DNA of 64,000 nucleotides from Ophiodon elongatus (lineage: Eukaryota > Chordata > Actinopteri > Perciformes > Hexagrammidae). The position numbers and the translations under genes are program-made. Position 1 is the first letter of the stretch. The number at the start of each line of letters is the position of its first letter. Location: positions 1-64,000 of the forward strand of contig JACSYO010001629.1 of NCBI GenBank assembly GCA_016806645.1. The letters run 5' to 3'. Below the pieces are notes generated by a model. It made no database searches and was not told where the DNA came from. It saw nothing but the letters and a program-made list of their open reading frames with translations. Below are positions 1-14,720 of this stretch, piece after piece.

Positions 1-52
1 ATATATATACACATATACACATATATATATACACATATACACATATATATAT

Positions 53-97
<45 letters not shown>

Positions 98-147
98 TAT
101 ATATACACATATATATATATATATACATACATACATATATATATTCC
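1..147. repeat. (TA)n/(CA)n compound microsatellite at left window edge
   Basis: Almost pure alternation of TA with interspersed ACAC steps, cut by the window edge. It is alternating purine-pyrimidine throughout and can form cruciform or left-handed DNA. No coding potential. Confidence 0.95.
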
Positions 148-1619
148 TGCTGGTGTGCGGGTGCTACAGAGAGCGTGCCGTTTGTTTGGCTGCAGACGCA
201 CACCGTCTTCATTTAATGACACATGTAACATGCATTTAGATTATCTTATTTATACCGTCGATGACCAAGAACATTATTTTTGTTTTATTTACTGCTTAAG
301 GAGTGGGGGCTACCTGCAGAAGAAATACACAAAGTGTACCGGTCTTACATGACTGCAGGAAAGTGGATCCTGTTATTACTTCCCATATTGTTGCAGGATG
401 ATAAAGGCAATTCATCACACCAACAACAGCAAATGTCAGCTTTCTTAAATCAACAGCCCCATTGTCCCAGAAGACTTCTGAATGTCACTGAGTTGAGGAA
501 AAGCGCCAACAGCGTAGTGTCAAGAAAAAATGCTCCATTATTGCCGTGTAACTCCGCTATGGTGCGAGCAGAAGCTGTGGTCTCTCCATTGTAATGAATA
601 CACAGCACATGCGTCGAGTGGGGCTGTCAAGTTAAACACGGAGAACACAGTGTGACGGGCAACATCCCGGTGCCAACACTCAGTACCACTCAGCTCTATA
701 TTACACCGCCAGCCTCCACGGACCAGCCTATACACCACTCAGCTTTTATGGGAAACTTTGCTGAACTGCAGTTTTGTGTGTGTGTGTGTGTGTGTGTGTG
801 AGTGTGTCCACGCTAGAACAGGAGGCACTGGATGTGCCCTGTCCTCTCATTAACGCTCTCCCCGTGTCGGCTAATCGCACTCCCGTCGTGTCGCTGGTAA
901 TGTGGCTTGAATTCTTTACACTGCGAGCTGATTCTCTTTCCTCGCTCTTCGACTTTGAAAGCCAGACGGCCGGCCCGTGCAGAGGCGCGGCGACGCTGAC
1001 GCGCGCTCATTTCAATTAATATTCTGCCAGCACAGTGTACATGGCTGTTTCCATAGTGACGAACCTGGTGCTCAGTTAAAGGGAAAAGGGGGTGTTAAAA
1101 AAAAAATAAAGAGCGGTAAAGCTGGCAGCATTACACATGAGTAGTTACAGCTTTAGGGGACATTGATCCAAATCAGATTGTTCTGAACGAAAAAGGAGAA
1201 GCACACGGACAGAGAGAGCTTTGCAGGTAGAACAACATGAGGTGCACCGCCGAACTGCCTTGCTGTCGCCCAAACAGATCTTTTTTTTTTGCAGTATGCA
1301 GCGTCTTCCTTTTTAAAGTATTGTTGCTAGGGAACCACCGGATGAGTACTAATGTTAGCCGAACACAAACCATGAACTGTACGCTACCCAATAGTTGACA
1401 GAAGGCGACGGTTCAAAGGAATGAAAACGAGCAAAAAGGATCTCACCAAGTTGCCAAACGGGGTAACTACGGTTGGTAACTTCATACAGCTCCAGGTATC
1501 CAGCCAAAGTCGCCACAATTAGACGAAACGGCAATGACGCAGAATTTTTTTTTTTAGGCTGCCTCACTGTAATAATAACGATATATCAACCATTACTATG
1601 CTACTGAGGAGGTTTACTT
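148..1619. other. Non-coding stretch, no gene seen
   Basis: Open frames here are short and overlap on both strands without splice-site support. It contains a (TG)n run at 775-800 and short poly(A)/poly(T) tracts near 1100 and 1270. Nothing else could be assigned. Confidence 0.6.
775..800. repeat. (TG)n microsatellite
   Basis: Thirteen or so uninterrupted TG units. The Cys-Val runs encoded on this strand are an artefact of the dinucleotide. Confidence 0.9.
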
Positions 1620-1626
1620 TAGTATT

Positions 1627-1857
1627 ACATTACATTTCATTTAGCTGAAGCTTTTATCCAAAGCAACTTACAATAAGTGCATTCATCAGACTGATGACAG
1701 GGGCTACCATGCAAGGTGCCACCAGCCCATCAGCATTCTAACTAACATTCATACAACATTCACACACCGTAGGCACAGCTACGGGAGCAATTTGGGGTTA
1801 ATTGTCTTGCCCAAGGACAAGGACCCCTGCTCTACCACTGAGCCACAGTCGCCTGCA
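1627..1857 (-). mobile_element. tRNA-derived SINE with 7-bp target-site duplication
   Basis: On the minus strand the element opens with a tRNA-like A box (TGGCTCAGTGGTAGAGC at about 1827-1845). It ends near 1627 in a tail containing GCTTTGGATAAAAGC and a short ATGTAATGT repeat. The flanks carry the direct repeat TAGTATT at 1620-1626 and 1858-1864, a clean target-site duplication. The expected B box (GGTTCGAATCC type) is missing: the sequence runs from just after the A box straight into the CCTTGGGCAAGAC body segment, so this copy has probably lost its internal promoter by deletion. I recall the body as a SINE common in spiny-rayed fishes. A fragment of the same family lies at about 35838-35957 in the opposite orientation. 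Confidence 0.85.
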
Positions 1858-1864
1858 TAGTATT

Positions 1865-3780
1865 GATGAACTAGAAGGGAAGACTGTGAGTGCCATATAT
1901 TGCAATGTTATGGAATCCGTTCCAAAAACGGATCCATTGTGAAGTCATTTATTAAGCAACAATGTCAAAAGTTCCCGTTTCCAGCTTCACAAATGTGAAG
2001 ATTTGCTGTTTTTCACAGATTTGTCCACTATGGAAACATGAAGGATAGTACAAAATGTCATAGCAACACATCCAATAGTTAGCGTTGCTGTGCGTTGACA
2101 AAACAATTTAAAAATAAAGTTTTAAAAAAAAAAAAGAAGCATTATTTTGCAATCTGTGTTGAAACGTCAGCATCATGTTGCCAATAGCACCAATTTCAGA
2201 ATTTTCTGAATTTTTTATAACTTTTCACAGACTAAACTATTCTTATTTTAATAGAATAAATAGGACAGATTAAGGGATTATTGCAACAATTGTCAATTGC
2301 TGCCGTACGCAGTGTATATTCGCACACGCTGACACCACATTGATGAAAGAATATCCTGCATGCCATTAGCCAGTTCCTCACGAACACAAAGTGAAAGCAC
2401 TTTGATCTGCAGTTCATGCAGCTGAAAACAGGAGGTCTTGCTTAAGCTCCAGACCTCCCATCATCCCTCTCTCTCTGCTGTCACATGCATTCAGACTCCC
2501 GGGCCCACTAATCACAATGGGATTCCTCCAACCTTTGGCGTTAGGGTTATTGCACTTTGAGCAATATTTCTTTACAAGTCAAACTAGTGGTGGGAGGAAG
2601 TGTGTGTGTGTTGTGTGTGTGTGTGTTTGTGTTGGGGGAGGGGCCGGGGGGAGGAGGTAAAGGGGGCATGATGAATGGTATGGCTGAAGCCTAGATCTGC
2701 ATTGGCTGGATCGATGGCGATGATACATTACATAATGTACAATCGCTGTAGCTTCCGCAACAACTCTGCAATTCATCTTGACCATGACAGTAACGCAGCG
2801 CTGAGACTCATCCGATGTGTGATGATGCGCAAAAGGGCACGAACGATCAGTGTCCATTCATTACCATTATTATTCTATAATCGCCCTTATTAATTAAATA
2901 ATCTTTGGATTGCCTCAAGAGGAATCTCAGGGTAGAAAGCAGCTGGAAGAAAACGGAGCACAGCATGAGAACACTTGTGTCATCCGACCTTTGTGATGCA
3001 AAGGCGCATCTTTATCGGTTTGCGTCGCCCCCCGGAGCCCTGGCACTTTGCATCTTCGGGCAGCAACACGAACCTCTCAGGTTACAGTTCCAATCAATAG
3101 TGGGAGAAGTGATGAGCTCAGCTTTGAGAAACACAAACTCTGCATTATCAGATCTCTTTTTATCGAGCCAAAAGCAAAAGGGTCTCGTTCAGGAGTCAAG
3201 ATTTGAATCCAGTACAGGCCAAATGCAGGTAGAGGAAGTAACACAAGGGGACACTGGGGGAATAGTCATATGAATATATACTTTGTAAGTAATAATAGTT
3301 ACATTATTGTCAGTGACTAACTAGGTGCACTAACTTTTTCTGAACAGCGGCTATTGGGGCCACATTCTGGGATAATTCTTATTTGTCTGAATTGTCTCCT
3401 TGGTTCCTTCCGTTGTGTCCTCTTCTACTGTCTTGGTCCCTTCCACTTAAGGCGCAGCACAGTTGGATCAGAGTGGATGAAGTTACGGTTACTTGTTTCA
3501 GCATTGTGTTTCTGCATATCTATAGGAATATATGTGACGTACTGTACAAAGCAGTTGATGTTACAACATTAAAACAAAAAGACTTCTTGCAGAGGTCCAG
3601 GCACCAGGGTCGTATGGCTGTTATAATTAGAGCCAAACAAGCATCTAGTAGTGTAGTTGCAGATCACAACCAGCTGAATACCCCTCGGTTCAGTCCTTTC
3701 TTTCCAAGACTTTAGTGACGTGGGCTGCGCATCGCTCAGAGGCAATCCAACCATAACACCGCTACTTTAGGGGCAACGGA
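1865..3780. other. Non-coding stretch, no gene seen
   Basis: Only scattered short frames. It contains a fragment of a dispersed repeat (1978-2016), an imperfect (GT)n tract at 2598-2630 followed by a G-rich run, and AT-rich DNA. No credible exon. Confidence 0.55.
1978..2016. repeat. Fragment of dispersed repeat shared with 11461-11606
   Basis: The segment beginning CCAGCTTCACAAATGTGAAG and continuing into GATTTGCT matches the reverse complement of about 11578-11606 with few differences. I recall this motif from an abundant teleost repeat. Only the edge is preserved here. Confidence 0.5.
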
Positions 3781-4055
3781 AGTCAAATGCCAGCTGGGGG
3801 TACCACAGTTCTGCACACTGCGGCTTTCACAAATGTGTTTGGAATCAGTGTTCGATTTGTCCATTCTTGGCTACTGTAGAAACAATAATGGCGGACTCTC
3901 TGAAGAGGACCAGCCCCCATGTGTAGATATGAAGGACTCATTCTAAGCTAACGAAAACGCAACAAATCTTAGTTTCAGGTGATTATAATGAAAACATAAT
4001 TAGGAATATTATATTTCATTTCAGCCAATAGATCCCCGAAATGCTGACAGAGTAT
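3780..4055. repeat. Dispersed teleost repeat copy (non-coding)
   Basis: The block contains CCATTCTTGGCTACTGTAG, ATGGCGGACTC, GGCTCATTCTAAG-like and TTTCAGGTGATTATA segments in the order I recall for a very abundant, unclassified teleost interspersed repeat. No terminal repeats or target duplication could be fixed, and no protein is encoded. The family name is not known to me. Confidence 0.6.
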
Positions 4056-5755
4056 AACAGGAGCACAAGTCATAAAGCTATGTCGAACTAATAGCGTTGC
4101 TAATAATAATAATAATAATCTAATAACATAATTGTAGAAGAGAAATGGGTCATTCTCGCATGAGAACATATCCTTTTGATACTTAAGGACATGTTACTGA
4201 TAATACTTAATGTATACCTAATAATACAGTAAGCTTTTGAATGCAGGACATTTCATTCTGAATTAATACTTTTACATTACAGTATTGCTACTTGCACTGA
4301 AAAACATCTCCCACTACAGTATTAAATAAAGGCAATGAGCAGGGTGAGTAAGGTGAACTGTTCCCAAAAAGGGCACCTCTCCTCTAACCAGCCTGTAACA
4401 GCCAATCAGAAGCAGAGGCTGTGCCACCAACACTGACAGCTTGCTTTCCATTTACCCAGACAGAAAAAAACAACAAAAGACAGCGTCTCCTCAAATCCAT
4501 CCGCATGATTAACTATCACACACTGTGAGACCTGACAACTTGATGAACCGTCTCTCTCCTTAGCAATAAAACAAAACTCTTTTTACAAACTGCTTTGGTG
4601 GGAAATGTTTATCCTTAACCATACAGCGAGCTTAGAAGGAGAGGAGGTAAAAAAATAATAAGAAATTTCCCTGAAGACATTTCCCTCCCTTAGACCATGG
4701 GTGGTGGCGAGTTGAACCACAAGTCTAAACCACGGCTGAAAACAAACCAGTTAGAGGAGTGCCTCTTCAAACATTGACAGATAAGGAAGGACGACCTCTG
4801 ACCTCATTGAAGGCCAGTGAGCCGACTGTCCTTTTAGCAATAACTCTGCAGACACTGGCCGGAAGATGCATTCGTGGTTAATCTTGTGACATGGTCGCGG
4901 CTAACGTTTTAACAGGAGGTTAGCACTGCTTGGTACTTAACTTAAGCTACAGACGCAACAACGTCACTTCTGTAGTACTAAGTCCGTTGCTCGGTGTGTC
5001 TAATTATGAACCGGATGGATTCACATTGGAGATAGTCATTTTTTTCATTGCCTGGGTGTGAGACCAGGTTGCGTTAAAAGTAGTTCAGACCCACTTGTGA
5101 CTAATTATTGGCAAAATACCTCAATATGAACCAATACTTAAAAAAATTATTTCACCTTCAGTTTCACTCTTTCCAGTTAGGAAAAACACAATAGCTTCAT
5201 TTCAGTGGCTGTAGTGAAGTTGACGCCTTCTGCTGTTGTGCCCAGAGGAGAACCAGAAAACTCAGCTGACGGGGACAATAGAGAATGGCACTAGTTGTCC
5301 TCACAACAATCATCTCGTCTAGCTCAGTTCTGCCTTGCCAACACTCTTATTGGATGATGACAGCATTGTCACAGCCGGACGGCAAAACCTGCACTTTACT
5401 GTGATGTCGTTCCCCTTCTTGCGGGTATGATGATCTTCTTCCTCGTCAAATAGACCTAAACATGTTGCTGGCAGGCAAAGTTTTTTTTTAATATTGTATT
5501 AACTCACCTGTTTTCTAGTTTTCCTCATAGCCCCGTCATCATTTGGGTGACAAACTCCTTGGAGAAAGGCACACCATCCGCACGATCGTTAGTACCGTTG
5601 ACTCACGAGACACAGACCGGTTTGTGCGGACGAAGCATCCCTCGAAAAGTCAGGGGCCGTCAAACTCAGAGCACAGTCCTCTAAGCGGTACAGTGCTGTG
5701 GTCCGACGGGCCACTTAGTTCCCTTGGCGGGGCCGTAACAGATCCCGGGACTGTC
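4056..5755. other. Non-coding stretch, no gene seen
   Basis: Contains a short (AAT)n at about 4100-4120 and several A/T tracts. No frame with coding character or paired splice sites. The region 5540-5755 may be a further decayed part of the LINE fragment that follows, but I could not align it. Confidence 0.5.
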
Positions 5756-5950
5756 TCATAATGGCATGCAGAACGAGTGACATGCCGGTGCAAAACGACT
5801 CAAAGACTTTTTGGAAATTGAGGTGATTAAAATCACCTATTACAGCGCCAAGAGCGTCAGCAGATTGCGCTTTCTGAATCACCCCGGTAATTGCAGCAGG
5901 AGTTGGTGTCAGCCTTGGGGTGAACAGTGACAAATAGGGGACCACCCTGG
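5756..5950 (-). pseudogene. LINE endonuclease (APE-type) fragment, decayed
   Basis: Read on the minus strand, this holds a peptide resembling the exonuclease-endonuclease-phosphatase domain of L2/Rex-type non-LTR retrotransposons. The key segment is GDFNHLNFQKVFESF, matching the conserved GDFNH block whose Asp and Asn help bind the catalytic metal in this family. Just upstream, a second frame gives FVTVHPKADTNSCC, which resembles the segment normally preceding it, so at least one frameshift separates the two. There is no complete domain and no start or reverse transcriptase next to it. It is a dead 5'-truncated or internally deleted copy. The family assignment within L2/Rex1/CR1-like LINEs is uncertain. 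Confidence 0.65.
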
Positions 5951-6074
5951 GGGGGTGGAGGGGACAAACGCGCTCTTGCACCGTGGCACTGGTGAATCAC
6001 TTGCCTTCAATACGCGGGCACGCAATCTGTTTATGTGATTTTACGGCCACTTCCCTGGAGCAGTGTGTGAAAAG

Positions 6075-6249
6075 TTAAAAGGATAGCTTGGATTTTTCTG
6101 AAGTGGGGTTATATGGGATACTTATTCATAGTCAGTGTAATACCTCCAAACTGGGGGCGAGCCGACCGCCATCTACTGCAGGTAATAAACCGACAATGGA
6201 TAAGTACCTCATACAACCCCACTTCAAATAATCCCAACTATCCCTTTAA
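6075..6249. mobile_element. Small fold-back (MITE-like) element
   Basis: The first and last ~50 bases are imperfect inverted repeats: the left arm carries GAAGTGGGGTTATATGGGAT and the right arm, reversed, carries GAAGTGGGGTTGTATGAGGT. Both begin with TTAAA[A/G]GGATAG. The ~70-bp centre is unique. It has no coding capacity. Target duplications are unclear because the ends are A/T-rich. I recall related copies elsewhere in fish genomes but cannot name the superfamily. Confidence 0.7.
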
Positions 6250-9540
<3,291 letters not shown>

Positions 9541-9544
9541 GACG

Positions 9545-9905
9545 TTTAATATGCATGTCTACATGCTAACATTTGTTCTGCCGGGTAGGGAAAGTATCCA
9601 AGGAACGAGGAAACTCTCAAGTGCACGAGTTGTGAAGGGGATTCGGCACTACGCTCCGGAGGAACGCATGCGTTGGAGGTTCGTCTTCGCTGGAAAGTTG
9701 GCGGTGTCTCTTGCAGTCTTCTTTTCCAGCTAACGGGGCCGAATATTCGACTAACCTGGGTTGGAGTTGCGGGTGTCGCGGTCGTGCGTTGTTCCGGCGT
9801 GGTGCTGGTGAAAGTCCGGAGTCCCCTGTGCGGGTCCGGGCCACAGTCTCTGGGAGATTGCGTCCCTGACAACTCTGACAGCTCCGCTGCCCGTGATAGA
9901 GAATA
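9545..9905. promoter_or_regulatory. CpG-rich block, possible CpG island
   Basis: About thirty CpG dinucleotides can be counted in roughly 360 bases (for example TGTCGCGGTCGTGCG and GGTGCGGGTCCGGG-like strings), in contrast with the CpG-poor flanks. Frames are open in several registers on both strands, as expected for GC-rich DNA and not evidence for a gene. It could be an unmethylated regulatory island, an old retroelement LTR, or a repeat. No TATA box, splice site or terminal repeat fixes the choice. Confidence 0.4.
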
Positions 9906-11460
9906 TGAACTCCATAATGCTCACGTTATTGTTACAACCTAGGCCAGGTTAGCTGAGAACTAAAGCGGTCAAAAGAGTTCGAAAGCCCGCTGTCATTGCA
10001 CGAAACGCGGCGTTGGCAAAAAAAATAAATCAGGCTCAGATTCGTGGCGTGAAAAGGACCCCGAACACACATTCCAAAACAGGAACTATATCAAACACGC
10101 CAACAAGCGCAAACTTTTTATCCCCTGGTGGAGTGAAGCTGCGCAACAGCACCCCACTGCTCCGTTGGCCTGTGTTTACAATGCTGCCACATGGATTTAA
10201 AGCGGCTCTCATTTGATTCAACCCTAAAGAAACAATAGGGAGAATATTTTAGAAAAAAATCAGAAAAAGGAAAAACTGGTCAGGACAGAGGTTTTATAAG
10301 ATACAAATTTCCTGCTGCAGCCAATTATTTGGAAGGCAACACTAGGCAAATATTATATTAAAATTACTATTAAGTCAAATTTGACATTCTCTTACAGGCC
10401 CACGGCTATTTATTTTGTCCTACACGTAATTTGTAAAGAATAATGAGTTGTAGAGTTAGTGCTGAGAGGCGGCAAACTTCTAAATGGTATAAGTCAGATC
10501 ATGGGCATGGAAAATGAACTTTAGGGAGAGAAAAAAAATCTTTACAAATAAATAAGTTAAGTAGTACATGCATTAAAATGCAAACCAGCTCGGCCCGCAG
10601 TCATTTCCACACTGTTGCGAGGATATTTAAAAGCCATCAAGTGTGATGGCTTTATGCCACCCAAGAGAAAGACATCCATCTGACTCCCACCAAAACAACC
10701 TTCTAATAAATTGTGACTTTCACATTCTGGGCACAAAGCACACGTCTGTGTCCACCATGCCACTCAAGAGGGCGCGGTGGGGACCTGTGAGATAGGATGT
10801 GGCTGCTCGTCTGGTGAGGCGCATGAAAAGGAGTGTGTAAAAAGTGAAAAGCCAACAGTCCAGGACAAGGTGTAATAATTGGGCAGCGGCCTCAGCTAGT
10901 GAGCTGAAAAGACGGGGATGCATTATTCATCTTGGGATGAATCGTATGAGACAGGAGTCAGGAATCCTGGAACGCTATAGATGAACTAACTGGTGGTCAA
11001 AAGGGGGGGTGGTGGGTTACATTTGTTCATACATTCACCATCAGAAAAAGGCAAAGATGGGAGCATTTCTTTTTAAATTGTAATCCGACAGGAGGAGTGC
11101 CTGAGTTTCTCTCTCCCAGTGTCTGTGGCAGGTGGGCTGAGGTGGAAGCAGCTGTTGTGCTCAAGTACATTGAATCAATTTGAGACTGAGTCAGGGCCGC
11201 ATTCAGTACTGAATGTGCCCCATCTGCTGGTTACATCGGGTAATGCATGCATGCTTTCGTGTCCTCTATCAGGGAGAAGACTATGTAAAAGTATAGGTGA
11301 AGAGCTGCAGCAATTTGTTGAATGAGCTTATTACTTAAAAGAAATATATATATATAAAGTAAGGACGGCTGCTACTGCAGAGCTGTTCACAAGGATATAA
11401 CTTGAATCTGCTTTGGTGTACCCTGAATTCAACTTTAGTCTTGGCAAATGAGTAGAGCGA
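9906..11460. other. Non-coding stretch, no gene seen
   Basis: AT-rich, with a short (AT)n at about 11345-11357. No supported exon or element. Confidence 0.55.
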
Positions 11461-11606
11461 CTATTTTCATTATTGATTAATCGGTTTGTATATTTTATTA
11501 ATTCATTTAAAAAAAAAAAAAATGAAAAACTGACAGTCCAAAACCAAATGTTATTTTATATAAACTGACATGGAACAAGCAAATCCTCACATCTGAGAAG
11601 CTGGAG
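11461..11606. repeat. Dispersed teleost repeat copy
   Basis: The segment has ATTTTCATTATTGATTAATC at one end and the reverse of CCAGCTTC...GATTTGCT at the other. I recall this pairing from an abundant teleost repeat of unknown class. A poly(A) tract at about 11509-11522 interrupts it. The 3' part is shared with 1978-2016. Confidence 0.65.
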
Positions 11607-13447
11607 TCAGTGGATGTTTGGAATCTTCATTTATCAATGACTTGAATGATATCAAAGTTATTGTCCTTCAAACTTCAGCTGTGTTGGAAATCTGGTTAAG
11701 AATCCTTTGGCCGCTCATCAACATTTGGAACGTTGAAGATGAGTTCTGTGATTGTAAGGCATCAACTCGAAACCTATTTGCACATGACCTGCAGCATCTG
11801 ATCGACTTGCACTCGGGGGATTGTATTTGGCCCTCGGCTCCTCTCTGACCTTGTGCAGGCCCCTGCTGGTACACTTGGCACTTGGACAGTGTATTTAGAC
11901 AGGTCTCAGACGGGCCCAGTGCCACCCCACAGGGCATTGTAGCTGCGTGATCTACTGTGTTGTTGTACAGCTGCCCAGAGCGGTCATCAAATCATCCATA
12001 GCGTCCTCAGAGGGAGCCTGACCATAGCTCCCTCCTCTCTGTGTCTCGACCTCATGGGCTGACAGATGTACTCTCTAGCAGAGCAGACCAAAACCACGTC
12101 TCTCTCTCTCTCTCTCTCTCTGACCAAAGAGGGGAAATTAAAGAATTCCCTCTACGCTCATCCAACAACATGAGCCTCATTGCATGGAAATTATGCAACA
12201 CTTTGTTCTACTTAAGGTGGCATGCTTGATGTATTGTCTGTTTTCTGTATTTTATAGGTGATTAAAGACACTTGGAAGCCAATTAGTTAACTCACATCCA
12301 TTATGGTGATATGTTCTTCTGATTTTTTTTTTGTGCCAATTACCCCGCTTGTTCGTGGCTGATAGGTCATTATATAAGTTTTATACGAGTATAATTTGTG
12401 CATATGTTTACAGTCCGTGCACCATTTGTAATACCGCCTTGCTTATCGTTCATTTTCTGATATGATTGGATCAGCACTTGCTAGTGCAGTAACGCCCCAG
12501 CGAGGGAACCATTCTGTTTAATGACTTTAAAGTGGTGGAGCCTGGTTATACAAGAACCCATATAAAAACCTCCCGGTGTCAGCAGCTGGCAGCGAGAAGC
12601 CCTTAGAGGGTCTTGTGTGTGAGGCTTTGTCATCGTCAGAGCGTGGGGGGGAGGTGGGAGAGGGTAGCGAGTGTTAATCTCAGCGGTTCCCCATTGAGAG
12701 CCAGGTAGGCTGCAGCCTAATCCTGAGAAAGGGGCCGCTTTCATTACGGAACAACAAACACGGAGGCCGCCGGAGAGCTGCCGCTTCATCACCGTCAATG
12801 GATGGACGGACGACACAAGCCGGGTTACATAAGCAGAGCTGCAGCACCAGCATGTGTGCACTGGAATGGGTGTATTAGCGCACACGCTCTTTCTCCTAGA
12901 CGTTTCCCTGGTTTACAGTGGAAATCACTGTGACATAAATGCAGCAGGGAGTTCACTTGTGCGACGCACATTGAGATGTGCGAGGCGAAAGACACGTGGC
13001 TTGAGATGTTTGTTTTTTTTCCTCAGAAGAGACGGATCTCACCACGGCATTTTTCTCGGAGCACCTCCAGAGTGGGGATATGGAACACACGGCACGCTTT
13101 GTGCTGTGTGCCACGTTTGACGAACAATAAAAGACAGCTAGCTTTGCCGGAAGGAGGCATCCAGACAATGGCGGCAATCACAGGTGTCTAACAGCCCCTT
13201 GGTAGAAAAATCCCAAACCTCTCACTCTCTGGGAGTGAAGCGTCGCCTCTCAGAAGCTGTCGACGCTACGACAAATGAACACGTTTTTTCCAAATATTCA
13301 TGAGAGTGGAGCGGTGTGCGGCATCCCAATAAGGCCGTGACGACGCCAAGCTGAATCGTCGGATCATGTGGAGGAATAGGGCCGTTAAGGCGCTTTACAC
13401 TGCGGTTACGCAACTCTGACTGCTGTCACTCGCATGTCGTTCGTCAG
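11607..13447. other. Non-coding stretch, no gene seen
   Basis: Contains a (TC)n tract at about 12099-12121. The 134-codon minus frame at 12481-12885 shows no domain, no splice context and overlapping frames on the other strand, so it was not called. Confidence 0.5.
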
Positions 13448-13515
13448 GAGCGCTGTACGTAGCCGAGCGCTGTACGTAGCCGAGCGCTGTACGTAGCCGA
13501 GCGCTGTACGTAGCC
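13448..13515. repeat. Tandem repeat, 17 bp x 4, perfect
   Basis: The unit GAGCGCTGTACGTAGCC is repeated four times without a mismatch. Each unit contains the palindromes AGCGCT and TACGTA and three CpGs. The 17-bp period does not keep a reading frame. Perfect identity in a CpG-rich repeat suggests recent expansion. Confidence 0.97.
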
Positions 13516-14215
13516 AAGCCTTCAACATATCTTGCAGCTCGTGTGTGCTACGGTAGAAGGGGTGCAACAATTATGGAGTTGGGATGTCAAGATTGCAACG
13601 CCGCCTGAAGTCGGATAGCCGACTCCTAAAGCTGGAGGAACAACGCCAACCCCAACCTCAAAATCCAAGACGGCTGCTCTGCGCATCAACCGTTAAAAAA
13701 AACAGAAAAAAAAGCAGTAGTAATATGTTGTTTATTAGCATGTCTTACTTGTGTCTCATATCAGTCATAGAGACAGTACTGTCCTACGTCTGTCCGTGGA
13801 CATGTTGCTATGTTTTCTGTATGCGCAAAATATCGGCATAATGCATTGTTATCATCTGTATTGCCAACAATGGTTAACAATGGCCGACCTGGCTGGAGCA
13901 AACAGTACTTTTTTTCGACTTATTGTATTGGAAAGCGGTCAACTTGGATGCGACACCATCCTCATATCCGACTTCCGATGTAAATGGAGCGCAGCATAAC
14001 ATCATCTGTGAGTGTCAGCTCCCATCAGTCGGCACGCAAACAGAGATGACAAACAGTATCTCAAAATTTAGAGAAAGAAAGAAATTATTTGCAGCTCTGG
14101 TGGTAAAATAAAGAAATGAAGAAAATGTGCTAACTTGCTGTCACTAGAATTAGTAAAATGCAATTTCCTGTGAGTGAGATGAGACAACATTCTCAAGCCT
14201 GTGCATCAAGGAGAT
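13516..14215. other. Non-coding stretch, no gene seen
   Basis: Short frames only, with small poly(A) tracts at about 13696-13712. Nothing assigned. Confidence 0.5.
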
Positions 14216-14292
14216 TAGCCTAGCTTAGCTTAAAGACTGGAAGCCGGGGGGAAACGGCTATTTTAGCTCTTTGGTCTCAGGCTGTGACTACT
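14216..14292 (+). repeat. Dispersed repeat copy (TTAGCTTAGC...AAGACTGGAA family)
   Basis: Contains GCCTAGCTTAGCTTAAAGAC followed by TGGAAGCCGGGGGGAAAC, matching the core of a family also present at about 40783-40825, 47630-47687 (interrupted) and 59760-59830. I recall it as an abundant teleost repeat of uncertain class. Confidence 0.65.
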
Positions 14293-14639
14293 TCTAAAAC
14301 TACAAATTGACGTTTTCACATTTCAGTTTTAGTGTTTCTGTATAGATTATGCATAGATTGCATCGTGCTCTATAGATTTCAGTATGGTGAATTCATCGGC
14401 ACGCGGGTGCCTTCTCAGTAGGTAAAAGCTGCTGGTAGCTAACTTTCCCTACACCTACCCAGCATGCAGTGGGTGAAAAATAAGAAGACCAAACATTGCA
14501 GGCCAACATACAAAAGAGAGCTCAACAAATCCACGCTCACAACTCACGGGCGAGTCACACTTTCGCCTGATCTTTGGACTTAAGAGGAGAGAGGATCAGA
14601 TGGGGGGGGGGAAACCAATGCAAACATGGGAACAACAGG

Positions 14640-14720
14640 GGCGTTCTCGTGGCCTTGTGGTTACGAGTCATACTGAACCACATACTGTTGTTTCGGTTCC
14701 ACGTCAAACCCTCTCAACAC
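14640..14720 (+). mobile_element. Possible tRNA-derived SINE head
   Basis: TGGCCTTGTGG at about 14650 resembles an RNA polymerase III A box with one mismatch at a key position. GTTTCGGTTCC about 38 bases later resembles a B box with two mismatches. The spacing suits a tRNA-related promoter. No 3' tail or target duplication was found, so this may be a decayed SINE or chance. Confidence 0.3.

Noticed and set aside
12481..12885. 134-codon minus-strand frame
   Set aside because: No recognisable domain, both strands open, no third-position bias.
13448..13515. CRISPR-like array
   Set aside because: The 17-bp units are directly adjacent with no spacers, and the window is eukaryotic.
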